From positions 85,778,721 through 85,842,720 of the forward strand of contig OX235263.1 of the NCBI GenBank assembly GCA_944472135.2: a stretch of DNA of 64,000 bases, read 5' to 3'. A model generated the notes under the pieces. The model did no database searches, was not told the origin of the DNA, and saw only the letters and a program-made list of their open reading frames with translations. Position numbers and translations under genes: made by a program. The DNA is from Trichobilharzia regenti (lineage: Eukaryota; Platyhelminthes; Trematoda; Strigeidida; Schistosomatidae). Shown here piece by piece: positions 14,564 through 27,800 of this stretch; within the stretch, counting starts at the first letter, position 1; every line of letters starts with the position of its first letter.

Positions 14564-17500
14564 AATGTCTACTTCTCACTCGGCGCCGACTTATTTTGGG
14601 ACTATACGGTCAAATCTTGATCCCAGTTCATATGAACTAACTTGTTTGTTTGTATTTTACGTCATTCCTCTGAGTCATCCTATTCTTCTTACTACTCATT
14701 ATTTTACAAATTTCTTGATTATGTAGTAACTTGTTACTGACACCTAAGAATCAACTTATCTTAAATTCCGTAATTAATTTTCACTCTCCCTTCAAGAATT
14801 AGATGTCTTGTTTCTAACATCTATTAGTTAACTGTTCTGATGACTTTTAACCTCTCAACCTCACTCTCTCCTATACCTAAAAACGAATAAATAAAATAAC
14901 CACTTGGTTGGTAGCAAAATTGTAATAAAACAACTATATATTAGTGTAGAGCGAGCCGATGATGGTGATGAGAAGCTAATTGAAAAGGAATGCATATTTC
15001 TTCGCTCAATCTGTTGTATTTTTTCTAACGTGAACATGTTAGTCACTGGCTTAAGCACTAGGTTTTCCGGCAAACGGGCTCTGCCCTAGGATTTGAGTCT
15101 CACTCCATCTACGTCAACCCTTATACACAATAAGTGTGACTCTTAGCCTGATAGCATCTGAAAAATTTATTCCAAGTTTAAAAGATTCAGCCTTCGTATA
15201 CAAATATTCCATTTAATGAATTTGAACAAAAGCGACAGCAAGAGATGTAGTTATTTTTAAACCTGCACATAGTCGTTCTTTTATTAAGGTGTTTGACAAA
15301 GTCTTATAGAAAAATTTATATACAGTTTCCGTCGAAGATCTGGTATAGAGTTGATGAATTTTTACCCGACATACAATACTTAAATTCATCGACCAATATG
15401 TTCAATGTGTCGGCTTCACATCTTAGATTTTCTATGAGAGACCTTGAAGATTTAATGTGAGATTTCATGATACATCGTAGATCACCGAAGAGTCTCTTTT
15501 CGGCAAATTCATTCGCTTAGCTATACAGTCGCAATTACATAAATACTTATTTTTGTATGTGTGTGTACATTAGGTTTTTCTGATAAGTATAAAAATTAGT
15601 TCGGGTTATTGTTATCAAGACTCTTCGCTGAACTACGTGTTTTGTTTCCATTAATGCCTAGATGAGGATTATTCACAAAATAAAACGTAGCAACAACCCC
15701 TCGACAGTCAAGAAACTCAATGGGTTTATGCGATACTCTGTCAAGCTTGCTGTGCGGAATGCCTAATGAACTCAAGACAATTAAACTTTTAATGTCAGTG
15801 AACATTAAAACAACTAAAAGGGAGACCAACCACCCTTTTCTAGACACTAGTTTCTTCAAGTTATGCACACCCGCACCAACGCCTAGGTACGACCCAGGGC
15901 CAGTAACCTTCAGTATTCCTCTCGAAATGCTCTCATGTGGCCACGGGTTGATAGCCTCTGACAGGTAGGCCCTATTCAACCACTCCAAGCGTCAATTCGG
16001 GTGTCCTTATTTATTTATTATTTGATTTAAACGCATAAAAAACTTGGTACAATATGGCACCAAGAAGAAGGATGCGCTACACAATAATAATAAAACAACA
16101 TAGATTAAAAGTAAAAATATAAGTAGAGAACAGATAAAGAACTTCATCTGGAAGGAAGACATTCATGCTTAACAAGTTCAAACAGTATTCGTTAACTATC
16201 ATCCGGAAGGGAAGAAAGGAGGAAATTGCAACACATTCGCGATTGATTACGATTCTTGGTCATATCCAATAACGTTTCGAGCCATCGATTTGAGCTATCT
16301 CTCGGCCCCCAACCAGGGAGTCATGACACACCAACCGATGCTAATCTAGCACAAAAATCCTTCATCCCACGAGGCCACATCATGGACTGACCACCTCTCC
16401 GCCTTTTCCATCCCGTCCCAGGGCTAGCGAACAGAGACCTATACGGGAGCCTCTGGGATGACTTTCGCAGCACATGTCCAAGCCACCAGAGCCGATGTTT
16501 CCAGATGACGACACTCAGTGAATGGTGATCTCCACTGTGTTCAAACACACACCGCCGAACCTCAGAATTACTCACGCGATGATGCCATCGAACGCAAGCA
16601 ATCCTGCGGAGACAGCGGCGATCGAACACGCAGAGTCGCTGCACATCCTCAGCTCGGAGAGGCCAGGTTTCAAAGGCGTAGATCAGCGCAGCCCGCACCG
16701 AAGAATTGTATGCCCGACCTTTGGCAGCCAGGCTAACATCGCGACGGCGCCAGAGGTGGCCCGATTTGATGTATGCCACTCTACCTTTCACTGTACGGTT
16801 GGAAATCTCATCCGTCACCCCTCCGCCAGCACTCACACAACTACCCAGGTACACAAACTTATCAACAACTTCAAGCGGTTTACCTGCAAGAGTGAGTGCA
16901 GGTACAGGCTCCTGCCAATCTTGTAACAGTACTTTGCACTTAGACGGCGCAAAGCACATACCATACTTACAGACACTGATCGCCAACTGATTAAGTGAGA
17001 TTTGGGCAGCCTGCATGCTATCGCAAAGTAAGACGATATCGTCTGCATACTTGAGGTCAAAAAGTCTATCTCCAGGTAGCAGATCTACACCATCTTCACG
17101 CACATCCTTCAGAGCTGACTCCAGAATGTCATCGATGGCAAATTTAAAGAGAAATAGAGAGATTGGGCAACCATGTCTAACCCCACTGTTGGTTGGGAAC
17201 AGTGATGATAGTCCCGACCGAAAGCTGCTACCTTGACGTGGTGGTCGGGCTTGAACACCGCAATGACCTAATCAAGCTATACTGGCTGAGACTTATGTCT
17301 CTTGAGGTTCTACCATGCCAGGCAGGTTGTTTGGATAGCGGTTAAACAAAAAGCAGCTACCTCATCCAATACCATGATCCAAACAAATTCACAAAATTTC
17401 ATGCCGGATCGGCCGTGGCCCGGATTAACAACGACCGCGCTTCCTGCTGCCGTGTCACAGGGCAGGAGTGATAAGTATGCTACTGAGGCACACAAAACAA

Positions 17501-20500
17501 CGAAGAACGAACAAAAACAGGCCGCGTGTGACCGGCCACAAGCAGTTGTCCCCTGGGCTCTGCGGTCACGCAACCAACTTCCACGGTGTGGGCAGCCGGG
17601 AAGTAACAATCGCCCTCACAATCCGAAATGCACACAAAACCTCTCTAATCCTCACTTATCTTTGTCTTCATCTTCATCTCTATTACCTTGCCTTCCTCCA
17701 CTGATGCAACTCCTCTACTTGATGGCTCCTCACTCCCTCTTCACTCTGTGTCCACTAAAAACGACGAAAGCCAAAAAACCACCACGGATAGTCTCCTAAA
17801 GCCACGCCACCAATTTCATATAGGAGCATTTAATGTTAGGACACTTTGCCAAATAGGACAACAAGCATCACTAGCTAAGACCCTGGCATCTCGAGCCATT
17901 GATGTATGTTGTGTTTCAGAAACACGCATACAAGACCCAAGTGTGGTTATTCACCTAACCCCACCTGGCCAACAGGATGAATCTTCAAAATTCACCTTGA
18001 GGGTGTCAGGAGATGCCACAGCTAGTTCACGGGGATTAGCTGGCGTAGGGATAGCTCTGAGTACTAGGGCAGAAAAGACATTGCTTGACTGGATCCCAGT
18101 AGATAGCCGAATGTGTGCTGTCCGTCTGAACGGATCAGTAAGAAGGAGAAAGGACTGCACTACTCGCCGATGCCTTTTCGTAATCTCCGCCTACGCCCCC
18201 ACTGACTGCAGTTCGGATGAAACGAAGGATGAGTTCTACCAAAAGCTGTCTAGTTTGGTGAGAAAGGCTAAACGCTCAGATATAGTCGTTCTAGCTGGTG
18301 ACTTTAACGCTCAAGTAGGGAAATTGTGTCAATCTGAGAAGGATGTCGGTGGCACCTATGGAGTTCCGTGCCAGCGAACCGACAACGGTGACCGTCTCCT
18401 ACAGTTCTGTTCAGATAATCATTTGTTTCTTGTAAGCACTAACTTTAAACACAAGGAGAGACACTGTTTAACCTGGCGACCCCCATCATCAAACCAACGC
18501 TGGACACAAATAGACCACATAGCAATAAGCTATCGTTGGCGTGGGTCGGTAGGAGATTGTCGCTCCTTCTGGAACACGTGTGTAGATACCGATCACGCAC
18601 TGGTCCGGGCTCGTGTGTGCTTACGACTGAACGGACGTAGGAAACAGCTGGCGGTAAAACCATCACGTCCCCAGCTCGATCAGGAAACTAAATCCCTATT
18701 TGAGGAAGAACTAGCTAAACGCATATCTGAATCGACAGCTGTGCTCACCCTGGAGAAGCCTGGAAGAATATTCAGTCAGCTATAGATACAGCTGTAAAAG
18801 CTGTGAATAAGACAAATCCAAAGGTGAGTAAAAACCACTGGATTTCGACTGCCTCATCCGAACTGATAGATGCTAGAAGACTTATTCCGGCGAGCTCCGA
18901 ATTCAATGAGGAGCGAAAGCTGCACAAAAGGAAACTTACTAAAAGTCTCCGCAAGGACCGTGAACAGTGGTGGGTGACAAAGGCGAAAGAGATGGAAAAA
19001 GCATTGGCGATAGGCAACACTAGGCAACTCTTTAGACTCATCACAGAATCGGGCGGGAAAAGGCAATTCATAAGTGAGACTATTTCTGAGAAAAATGGCT
19101 CCTTAATTAGCTCTCAGGATAGACGCCTTGAACGCTGGAAAGAACACTTTGAGGAACAATTTAACTTGCCTACAGCCACACTGAACCTCCCCGCCATCCA
19201 CCACACACCCGAATGGGATATAGACACTGGTCCGCCGTCTGTAGGTGAGGTTACAAAAGCTATCAGTAATTTGAAACGAGGCAAAGCGGCAGGACCCGAC
19301 GGAATTATTCCGGAGGTGTTTAAATATGGGGGTGACATACTAGTTTGTAGATTAACTGAGGTACTAGGCAAAGTCTGGGAATCAGAGACAGTACCATCAG
19401 ACTGGGGTAAGTCACTCATTATACCGATATTCAAGAAGGGAAACAAGTCCTCGTGTGATAATCATAGGGGGATCAGCCTAACGAACATAGTCTCTAAAAT
19501 CCTAGGCTCAGTAATCATGCATAGACTAAGCAGAACTCGGGAGGAACAGACAAGGGAAAATCAAGCAGGCTTTAGACCAGGTAGAGGGTGCATAGATCAT
19601 ATCTTCACTCTTCGACAGATTCTAGAACATAGACACACTTTTCGGCGTCCAACAATTGTCATATTTCTTGACTTGAAGGCGGCCTTCGACTCCGTGGACC
19701 GAAAAGTACTATGGCAATGTCTGACTGTGAAGGGAGTGCCAAGAAAGTACATTGCACTAATCAAGGCACTCTATTCAAACTCACGTAGTCGTGTAAGGGC
19801 TTATGGGGAATTGTCATCTGAATTGGTAACAACCAGTGGTGTCCGACAGGGATGTCCACTTTCCCCATTTCTGTTTAACTTCATCATAGATATGCTAATG
19901 GAAGTATCCTTAACTGAACGTAGTGACTTAGGAATCGACTTGTTACCAGGGAATAATCTAATGGACTTAGAATATGCAGATGACATAGTCCTGTTAGGGG
20001 AGGATGCTGACAAAATGCAGAGTCTTCTGAACACCTTGAGCAGCAATCTTCGTATGTTTGGCATGCGATTCGCCCCTGCAAAATGTAAGATGCTGCTACA
20101 GGACTGGACGACGTCAACCCCTAACTTAGTGATAGGGAGTGAAGTGATAGAACATGTTGACCACTTCACCTACTTGGGAAGTTGTATTAGCACCAACGGA
20201 CTGATTGGCGATGAAATCTCAGCACGGATCCGAAAAGCTCGAGCTGCTTTCGCTGACTTACACCATCTCTGGCGTAGGCGTGACATCCGGTTATCAACCA
20301 AGGGACGTGTGTACTGCTCATCAGTTCGCTCCGTCCTTCTCTATGGCTCTGAAACATGGCCAATACGCGTTGAAGACATGAAAAGGTTGACTGCTTTCGA
20401 TCATAGATGTCTGCGATCTCTGTCTCACGTTAGGTGGTTTCACAAGATAAGTAATGTTGACGTTAGGCGTAGAGTGTTGGGCAAAGAGGGAAAATCAATC

Positions 20501-23500
20501 GACGAGGTTATAAAGTTACATAGACTAAGATGGCTAGGTCACGTGGTGCGCATGCCTAACCACCGCCTCCCCCGACGGGCATTGTTAGCTGATATAGGTT
20601 CAGGTTGGAAAAGAGCCAGTGGTGGCCAAACAAAAACATGGCATCAATCCATGAAATCCTTGACAGTTAAACTGAGTCAGGTAGGGAGATGCAGACTCCC
20701 GGGTTGGGGCCCTCGGGACTCTAGGAATCAATGGCTGGAGACAATAGGTGACATGGCTCAAAATCGTTGTCAATGGCGCAGATGTATTCAATCTCTGTAA
20801 TCTTTCATATTCCTTTCTACCATTACCCATTCTGTTTCACTCTTATATTTGTCAAACTCTATTGATTCTCTTCACTCATCTTCTTGTCTACCTCTGTGTG
20901 CTATTTGGAACGTGGCAACTCGAACTGCTGCACTTCGGTGCCAAGTTCTATGTTGAATCCAGACAGACAGACAGTGATGATAGTTGGTTGTATGCCCTCA
21001 CTCTACCCGAGGTGTTTCTGTATGGGGCTTTCAAGATGTTAACAAATTTCTCAGGTACACCTCTCTCTAACAGACAGTTCCAGAGCACAGTTCTGTCCAA
21101 CGAATCGAAGGCAGCCCTAATATCAAGAAACATAACGATCGTTGGCCTGCAATACGTGTGACGGTGTTCCAACAACTGACGAAGAGTGAACACATGATCA
21201 ATGCATCCACGACCTGAACGAAACCCAGCCTGCTCTTCGCGAATCAATCCTTCACGTATTTTGCACAGTCTGCGAAGCAAGACAGCAGCCAATATTTTAG
21301 ACGCGACTGGTAACAGACTGATACCCCCATGATTGTCACATGAATTACGTCGACCCTTTTTAAAGATGGGGACGATAATGGCTTCGTTCCACATTGATGG
21401 TACACTCTGTCTCCCACACCTTCCTGAACGACCCAGTTAGAGCCATTGTGAGAGTCTCGCCACCATCTTTAGAAAGAGCCGGGGGTAAATTGTCTGGGCC
21501 GGGCGCCTTACGGCGTTTCAGAACTTGGAGTTCCTTACGAACCTTCGCTTCGGTGGGTGGGTCGGTACTAACCGACCAAGGAGCACTCGGGCTAATGATA
21601 GTAGACACTGAAGCTGGTGGCCAGCTAAACTGCTTCTCGAAGTGCTCTGCCCAGCGTTCCAGGCGTCTTTTCACGCTGGTAATTGGCGTGCCATTTGCCT
21701 CACAGACCGTCTCGCTGACATCTTGTTTCTTGCTGCCGGGTGTTCTTACAAAAGTTAAACGGTGAATACGAACATCTGTCACTTACACACCGAACTAGTC
21801 TAGACTAGTCTATCTAGGGGAGTTGGGAAACCCTGATTCAAAAACTTGTGTACATGGACTCTAAAATCCGAACGGATCGAATATTATCTTGACCTGTTCT
21901 ACTCACCGGAAATGATGGGGATGCAGCTCGTGACGTTGCTCCACTGTCTTGTGGGTCAGACTTCAAGTCAAAGACTCGGTGTGATGGCCATTAAGACAGC
22001 TGTCTTCTTCAGTGCGGTGGGCATCTATCCACTACTCTAGCCCTCGCATAAACAGTGATATTTTGTGTAGTGTATCTTTTGGTGCCCATAAGGTAAGAAG
22101 TTTTTGCTTTAGTAAATCAAGTATGATGCAAGCAAGAAAATGAATCCACATAAAATAAACTTACGTTTTAACTCGCATACAAATATTCAGAAAGCCTTCT
22201 TCTTCAATCATAATATCAGCTTCATCTAGTACAAACATTACTACTTTAGTAGGATCAATACGATACTGCCCTGTACCACGAAACCAATTTGCAATTGTAC
22301 CCGGTGTACCAATAACAATTTGATCACTTATAAATCCATCAGAATTAATTTTGGCTAAAATAGAAATTTTGACGATAGAAACACTGTGAATATAATATAT
22401 GTATACATGTATCTTACAATAAGTGTAACTAGCAAAAGAAAAATATGTATCTTTTTCAGCTGACGTTTATTGTCTACAGGTGTGGGGTGTGTGCTTTGCG
22501 CCTAGTGCAAAGTACTGTTGCAATATTGATAGGAGTCTGTAACTGACACTCCGACTTGTAAGTGAACCGCTTGAAGTTATCGATAAGTTTAATTATTTAG
22601 GTAGTTGTGTGAGTGACGGTTGAAAACTCTAATCGTATAGTAGAAGCTACAGCAGCATACACCATCTTGGGCTATCTCTGGTACCGTCAGCCTGGTAGTC
22701 AAAGAGCGGGTTTACAATGTTTCGGTGCCAGCATTTTAGCTCAACACTTGTGAAACTTGACTTATCCGAACTGAGGATGTGTGGCGACTCTGTGTATTTG
22801 ATAGTCGCCATTTAAGTAGGATTGCTTGTGTTCTATGAAGTCATTGTGGTGGTTCGGTGGTCATCATTCATTGAGCATTGTCATATGGAAACACCGCCTT
22901 TGACAGCTTGGATTTGTGCTACGGCTGCCATCCCAGAAGCTCTTGTACCAGTTTCTGTTCGCTAATCATGGATATTGCATAGAAAAAGGCAAGAGGTGGT
23001 CAATTTATGAAGTGGCGTGGTAGGGTGAAGGGTATTTGTGTTATATTAGCATCGGCTGGCACATCATGACTCCCTGGCTGAGGTTTGATAGTTCAAATCG
23101 GTGGCTCAAGACGTTTTCAGGTGTGGCCAAGAATCTCAATCTATGGCGAACAAGCTGTAATTTCCTTTTTCCTATTCTTTCTGAAAGTGACATGAAGTGC
23201 TGAATGTTGGATGATCTTGATGAATATGCTTGCTTGTCATATAATGTCACACATTCCTTCTTTCCAATTTTCTTTGTATAATGTTTTATGGCGCATCTCT
23301 GTGTGCCTATAATGTTCCAAGTCTGTGTCTTAAAATCAAATAGATAAACTCATCATGTAATAAAACAAAGCAATTGCGGTAAACACTTTTATTTCAGACG
23401 GTCGATAGATAAATCTCATTCTACATGCCTACTGGATGCACACTAATTTTAATTAGCAAAACTTTCACGATGAATCAATGCGTGGTTAGTTCATTAATAG

Positions 23501-24853
23501 AACACTGGCCAAGCGGTCCGCGATTTTATTCGCAACCGACTCACTCCTAAACCTCGCTAAGTCTGGTAGGAGAGGGAAATTTGTAAACTTGAGCTGAGGA
23601 TGGCAACTCCCTCGTGTAAATGAAACGACACTTCTACTGAAAATTCAACGCTCAAAGCTTGAGGCTTTAAGTTCCATTCGGAACTCAAAAGAATAAAAGG
23701 AAGTTTTCATGATGAATTTTCTGAGAACAATTTCAAACTACTAGGAGCTAGCTGAAAATCTTTCTGTCAGCGAATACATTTCAACAAGCTGAATGGGTTC
23801 AAGGCAAATATTTTTAATAAAAGATCTGTAAAAGTGAAACTGTGGTCATAGAATAAACGTCCAAATCGTAATTTCGCTACGAAGAGTAAGTCGTATAACT
23901 ATTTTACTGTTCATGAAGAAAGTTTCATTTGAATAAAGTTGTCAGATATTGTATATATGTATTATTTATATACCTCTTTAAAACACAAAAAATAGTACAA
24001 TATGAGTACTAGAAGATGCACTATTCTTTTTCATTATCTAATTCTTTCACCTTCCGGGTGGAACAAAGGGCTTCTTCAAGCATTAGCTTTGAAGCTTCAG
24101 TAGCGGCGGTAGTGTTGTCTTTTTACAGACGGAGGTTAAAAACTTCATCTTAATCCAACTTTCTCCTTTTACCGAGCTTACTATCGGCTAAGCGAGGTTT
24201 AAGTGTGCGTTGGTCGGGAATCGAACCCGAGAAAGTATGTGTAGTTGACGCGTTTCGATGCGCTATACAAAATAATTTAAAAAAATTAGTATTGCGGAAA
24301 GGATAAAAATATAGTTGGGAAACAACAGAATAGAATCAGATGAGCACATTTATCATGAGTACTCAAGTGTTTATCTGTTCATATTACTTATAGAAAGAGA
24401 AGCAAACTGCGTTTAGGATTACCATTCATGACTCATGTCTAGACCTTCCTAAGTCAATGTACACATATGATAACACTTACTTAAAGACAATCTCCACTCC
24501 GAACAGACATGATATTGGACCTCAGAATTACTTTCACGGTAATACCACCTAATGAATACAGTTTTATGGTGACAAAGATGATTGAAGGTGTAATCACAAC
24601 ATATCTGCAGATAGGAGAGACCATATTTCACAGAAAGGCCAAGACAAGACCAACTAAGAATTTTGAGCCTGACATTTGACAGTCAAACTAACATGTGAAG
24701 GCTTAAGAGGTGGCTCAGGTCGGTATATGCCTCCCAGACTTTTGTCACGACTAGAAACGTTATTCTCACTACTCTTAACGGTTCGCCTGCAATAGTTCAC
24801 AGATGTAGAAGCCTCTTTCAAACTTTTATAACAAATTCGCATTTGGATGTTAC

Positions 24854-24899
<46 letters not shown>

Positions 24900-27800
24900 C
24901 CGCCTTCGTTATGACAACACATTCAACACTAATTTAAATTATATGGAAGAAAAACTGAATAACAGTTTGCGAAATTTCGTATACCTCGTGGAGAACGAAC
25001 AGCTGTAGCAAACGATACTCCAGTCATAAATTGTGCCATCTTTTGACCAACTGAATCTATCTGTAGGGCAAGTTCACGTGTAGGAGCCATACACAGACAT
25101 TGACAGTAAGGAACATCTGCGCTGACGCGTGATAGCATTGCAATCAGAAATGTTGCTGTTTTCCCAGTTCCAGATTGAGATTGAGCTATCATATTTTGTG
25201 GGCTTGAAAAAAGTTGGATAAATAAATCATCACTGAAAAAGCTTCTTTAAAGTGTGTGAGATAAAAATACAGAGGGTGCATAATTTACATGTATAACTTA
25301 TGCTGTGTTGACTAATTACAAAACCGCAGTTAAGGGATTCAGAAAAAACAGATACGCTCATTCTGCATTATGTGCAGTGTAATGAAATTAGCACAACAGT
25401 GTTTTAACTTAATACGCAGCTTACGCACCACATAGACCGTAAGGTGAATTTAAACTTATGTATCCCTCAAGATGTTTGAAAGACTTCTAAAACGACTTGA
25501 TACTACTAACTTGTCAATTTGGAGTAGTGGGTGTAGAGGAAAGCAGACATAACAGTACACCACCAACTATACTCTTCTAAACTGTGTTGCCATCAACAAA
25601 ACTTCTGAACTTATGCAGAAAGCTAAGAGTTACTCAATGATTAAAGAACCAGTTGATGGTAATTTGCGAGGGCTAGAGTACTTCATAGATGCCCACCACA
25701 TTGAAGACGACAGCTGTCTTAAGGACCATTACACCGAGTCTTTGATTTGAAGTCTGATCCACAAGACAGTGGAGCAACGTCACGAGTTGCGTTCCCATCG
25801 TCTAAGGTAAGTAGAACAGGTCAAGATAATATTCGATCCGTTCGGATTTTAGAGTTCCTGTACACAAGTTTTTGAATCAGGGTTTCCCAACTCCCCTAGA
25901 TAGACTAGTCTAGTCTAGTTCGGTGTGTAAGTGACAGATGTTCGTATTCACCGTTTAACTTTTGTAAGAACACCCGAATTGACGCATGGAGTGGTTTAAT
26001 AGGACCTACCTGGCAGAGGCTATAAACGCGTGGCCACATGAGAGCATTTCGAGAGGAATACTGAAGGCTACTGGCCCTAGATTTTATCATATCACTAACG
26101 GATTTCTTCCTTTATTGAGAATGACTACAAGGAAGTGAAGTGCAACTGGGGGAAATCCTTATTTATGGAAAATACTACTGCCAATCAAATCAAGTGAAAA
26201 ATAATGGAACTATATAAATGAAGTTAGGAAGTCGTGTGAGTACCTTGATATGATTATGAGCAATCAATTGTGCTCGAAACGTAATCAGTAAACATTACTG
26301 TATAACACGGTGGGACTTTATCAAAACAAAAATTTACCCATAATGGAATTATGATCTACCACAGTGCACAAGTTTTATTCTTATATCAGTGGAAGTCATT
26401 GTCGCAAATGTACAGGAGAAAAAATAAGCACATGGAGAACAGTAAGAATTCAATGCATTTAGAAGTCCATAACGAGTGAATGCACCTAAGCCATTGAGAA
26501 TTACTTTAGGTCGTGTTGCCAACAGTCACCAACCATTGTTACTTAGCATACTAGGGTGCGCCAAGTCAGCCGGTTCACACCTGCTTATTTGGATTAAATC
26601 AACAGTCACAGACTTCATTGAACAATGCCACGTTTTCATTTGACCACTCCTAACTCTTCTCTAACCTATTCAGCTTAGCTAACTGCTCGACAAACAAGAC
26701 AACTGCTAGGTGTAACATCTCAAACGATGCAACTTCACAACTTTACTATTCTAACTTCTTTTCTTCCCTTACATTGTGTCTGACCTCAGTATCATTCACC
26801 AGATTATACTACTAAACACGGAGGATAGGATGCAGAAACCAATCACCAAAGACAGCTGGCCTTCTCTTAACTTTCACTTTTAACGGCTAAGTCTCACATC
26901 CCAGACCGAAAGCTGCTACCTTGACGTGGTGGTCGGGCTTGAACACCGCAATGACCTAATCAAGCTATACTGGCTGAGACTTATGTCTCCTGAGGTCCTA
27001 CCATGCCAGGCAGGTTGTTTGGATAGCGGTTAAACAAAAAGCAGCTACCCCATCCAATACCATGATTCAAACAAATTCACAAAATTTCATGCCGGATCGG
27101 CCGTGGCCCGGATTAACAACGACCGCGCTTCCTGCTGCCGTGTCACAGGGCAGGAGTGATAAGTATGCTACTGAGGCACACCAAACAAAAGAGAACAAAC
27201 AAAAACAGGCCGCGTGTGACCGGCCTCAAGCAGTTGTCCCCTGGACTCTGCGGTCACGCAACCAACTTCCACGGTGTGGGCAGCCGGGAAGTAACAAACG
27301 CCCTCACAATCCGAAATGTACACAAAACCTCTCTAATCCACACTCATCTTTGTCTTCATCTTCATCTCTATTACCTTGCCTTCCTCCCACTGATGCAACT
27401 CCTCTACTTGATGGCTCCTCACTCCCTCTTCACTCTGTGTCCACTAAGAACGACGGAAGCCAAAAAACCACCACGGATAGTCTCCTAAAGCCACGCCACC
27501 AATTTCACATAGGAGCTCTTAATGTTAGGACACTTTGCCAAATAGGACAACAAGCATCACTAGCTAAGACCCTGGCATCTCGAGCCATTGATGTATGTTG
27601 TGTTTCAGAAACACGCATACAAGACCCAAGTGTCGTTATTCACCTAACCCCACCTGGCCAACAGGATGAATCTTCAAAATTCACCTTGAGGGTGTCAGGA
27701 GATGCCACAGCCAGTTCACGAGGATTAGCTGTTGTAGGGATAGCTTTGAGTACTAGGGCAGAAAAGACATTACTTGACTGGATCCCGGTAGATAGCCGAA

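Larger units (their letters stand above)
17212..20972 (+). mobile_element. RTE-like LINE 'B', near full length, nested in element A
   Basis: The element is 3761 bp, flanked by an 11-bp duplication. It starts with the leader CTGCTACCTTGACGTGGTGG shared with elements at 26902 and 31606, then endonuclease and RT coding regions and a short 3' UTR ending in an AGACAGACAG-type tail. Its 3' end lacks poly(A), as is common for RTE elements. Two single-base deletions separate it from one long frame: near 17699, and near 18732 where GAATCGACAG replaces GAGTTCGACAG. Confidence 0.93.

Noticed and set aside
16518..17236. Several plus-strand open frames up to 134 codons
   Set aside because: They are antisense to the RT of RTE element A, which explains the sequence fully.
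24180..24265. Hammerhead suggested by ATCGAAACGCGTC on the minus strand
   Set aside because: No CTGANGA core lies upstream and a tRNA B box follows instead; not a ribozyme.
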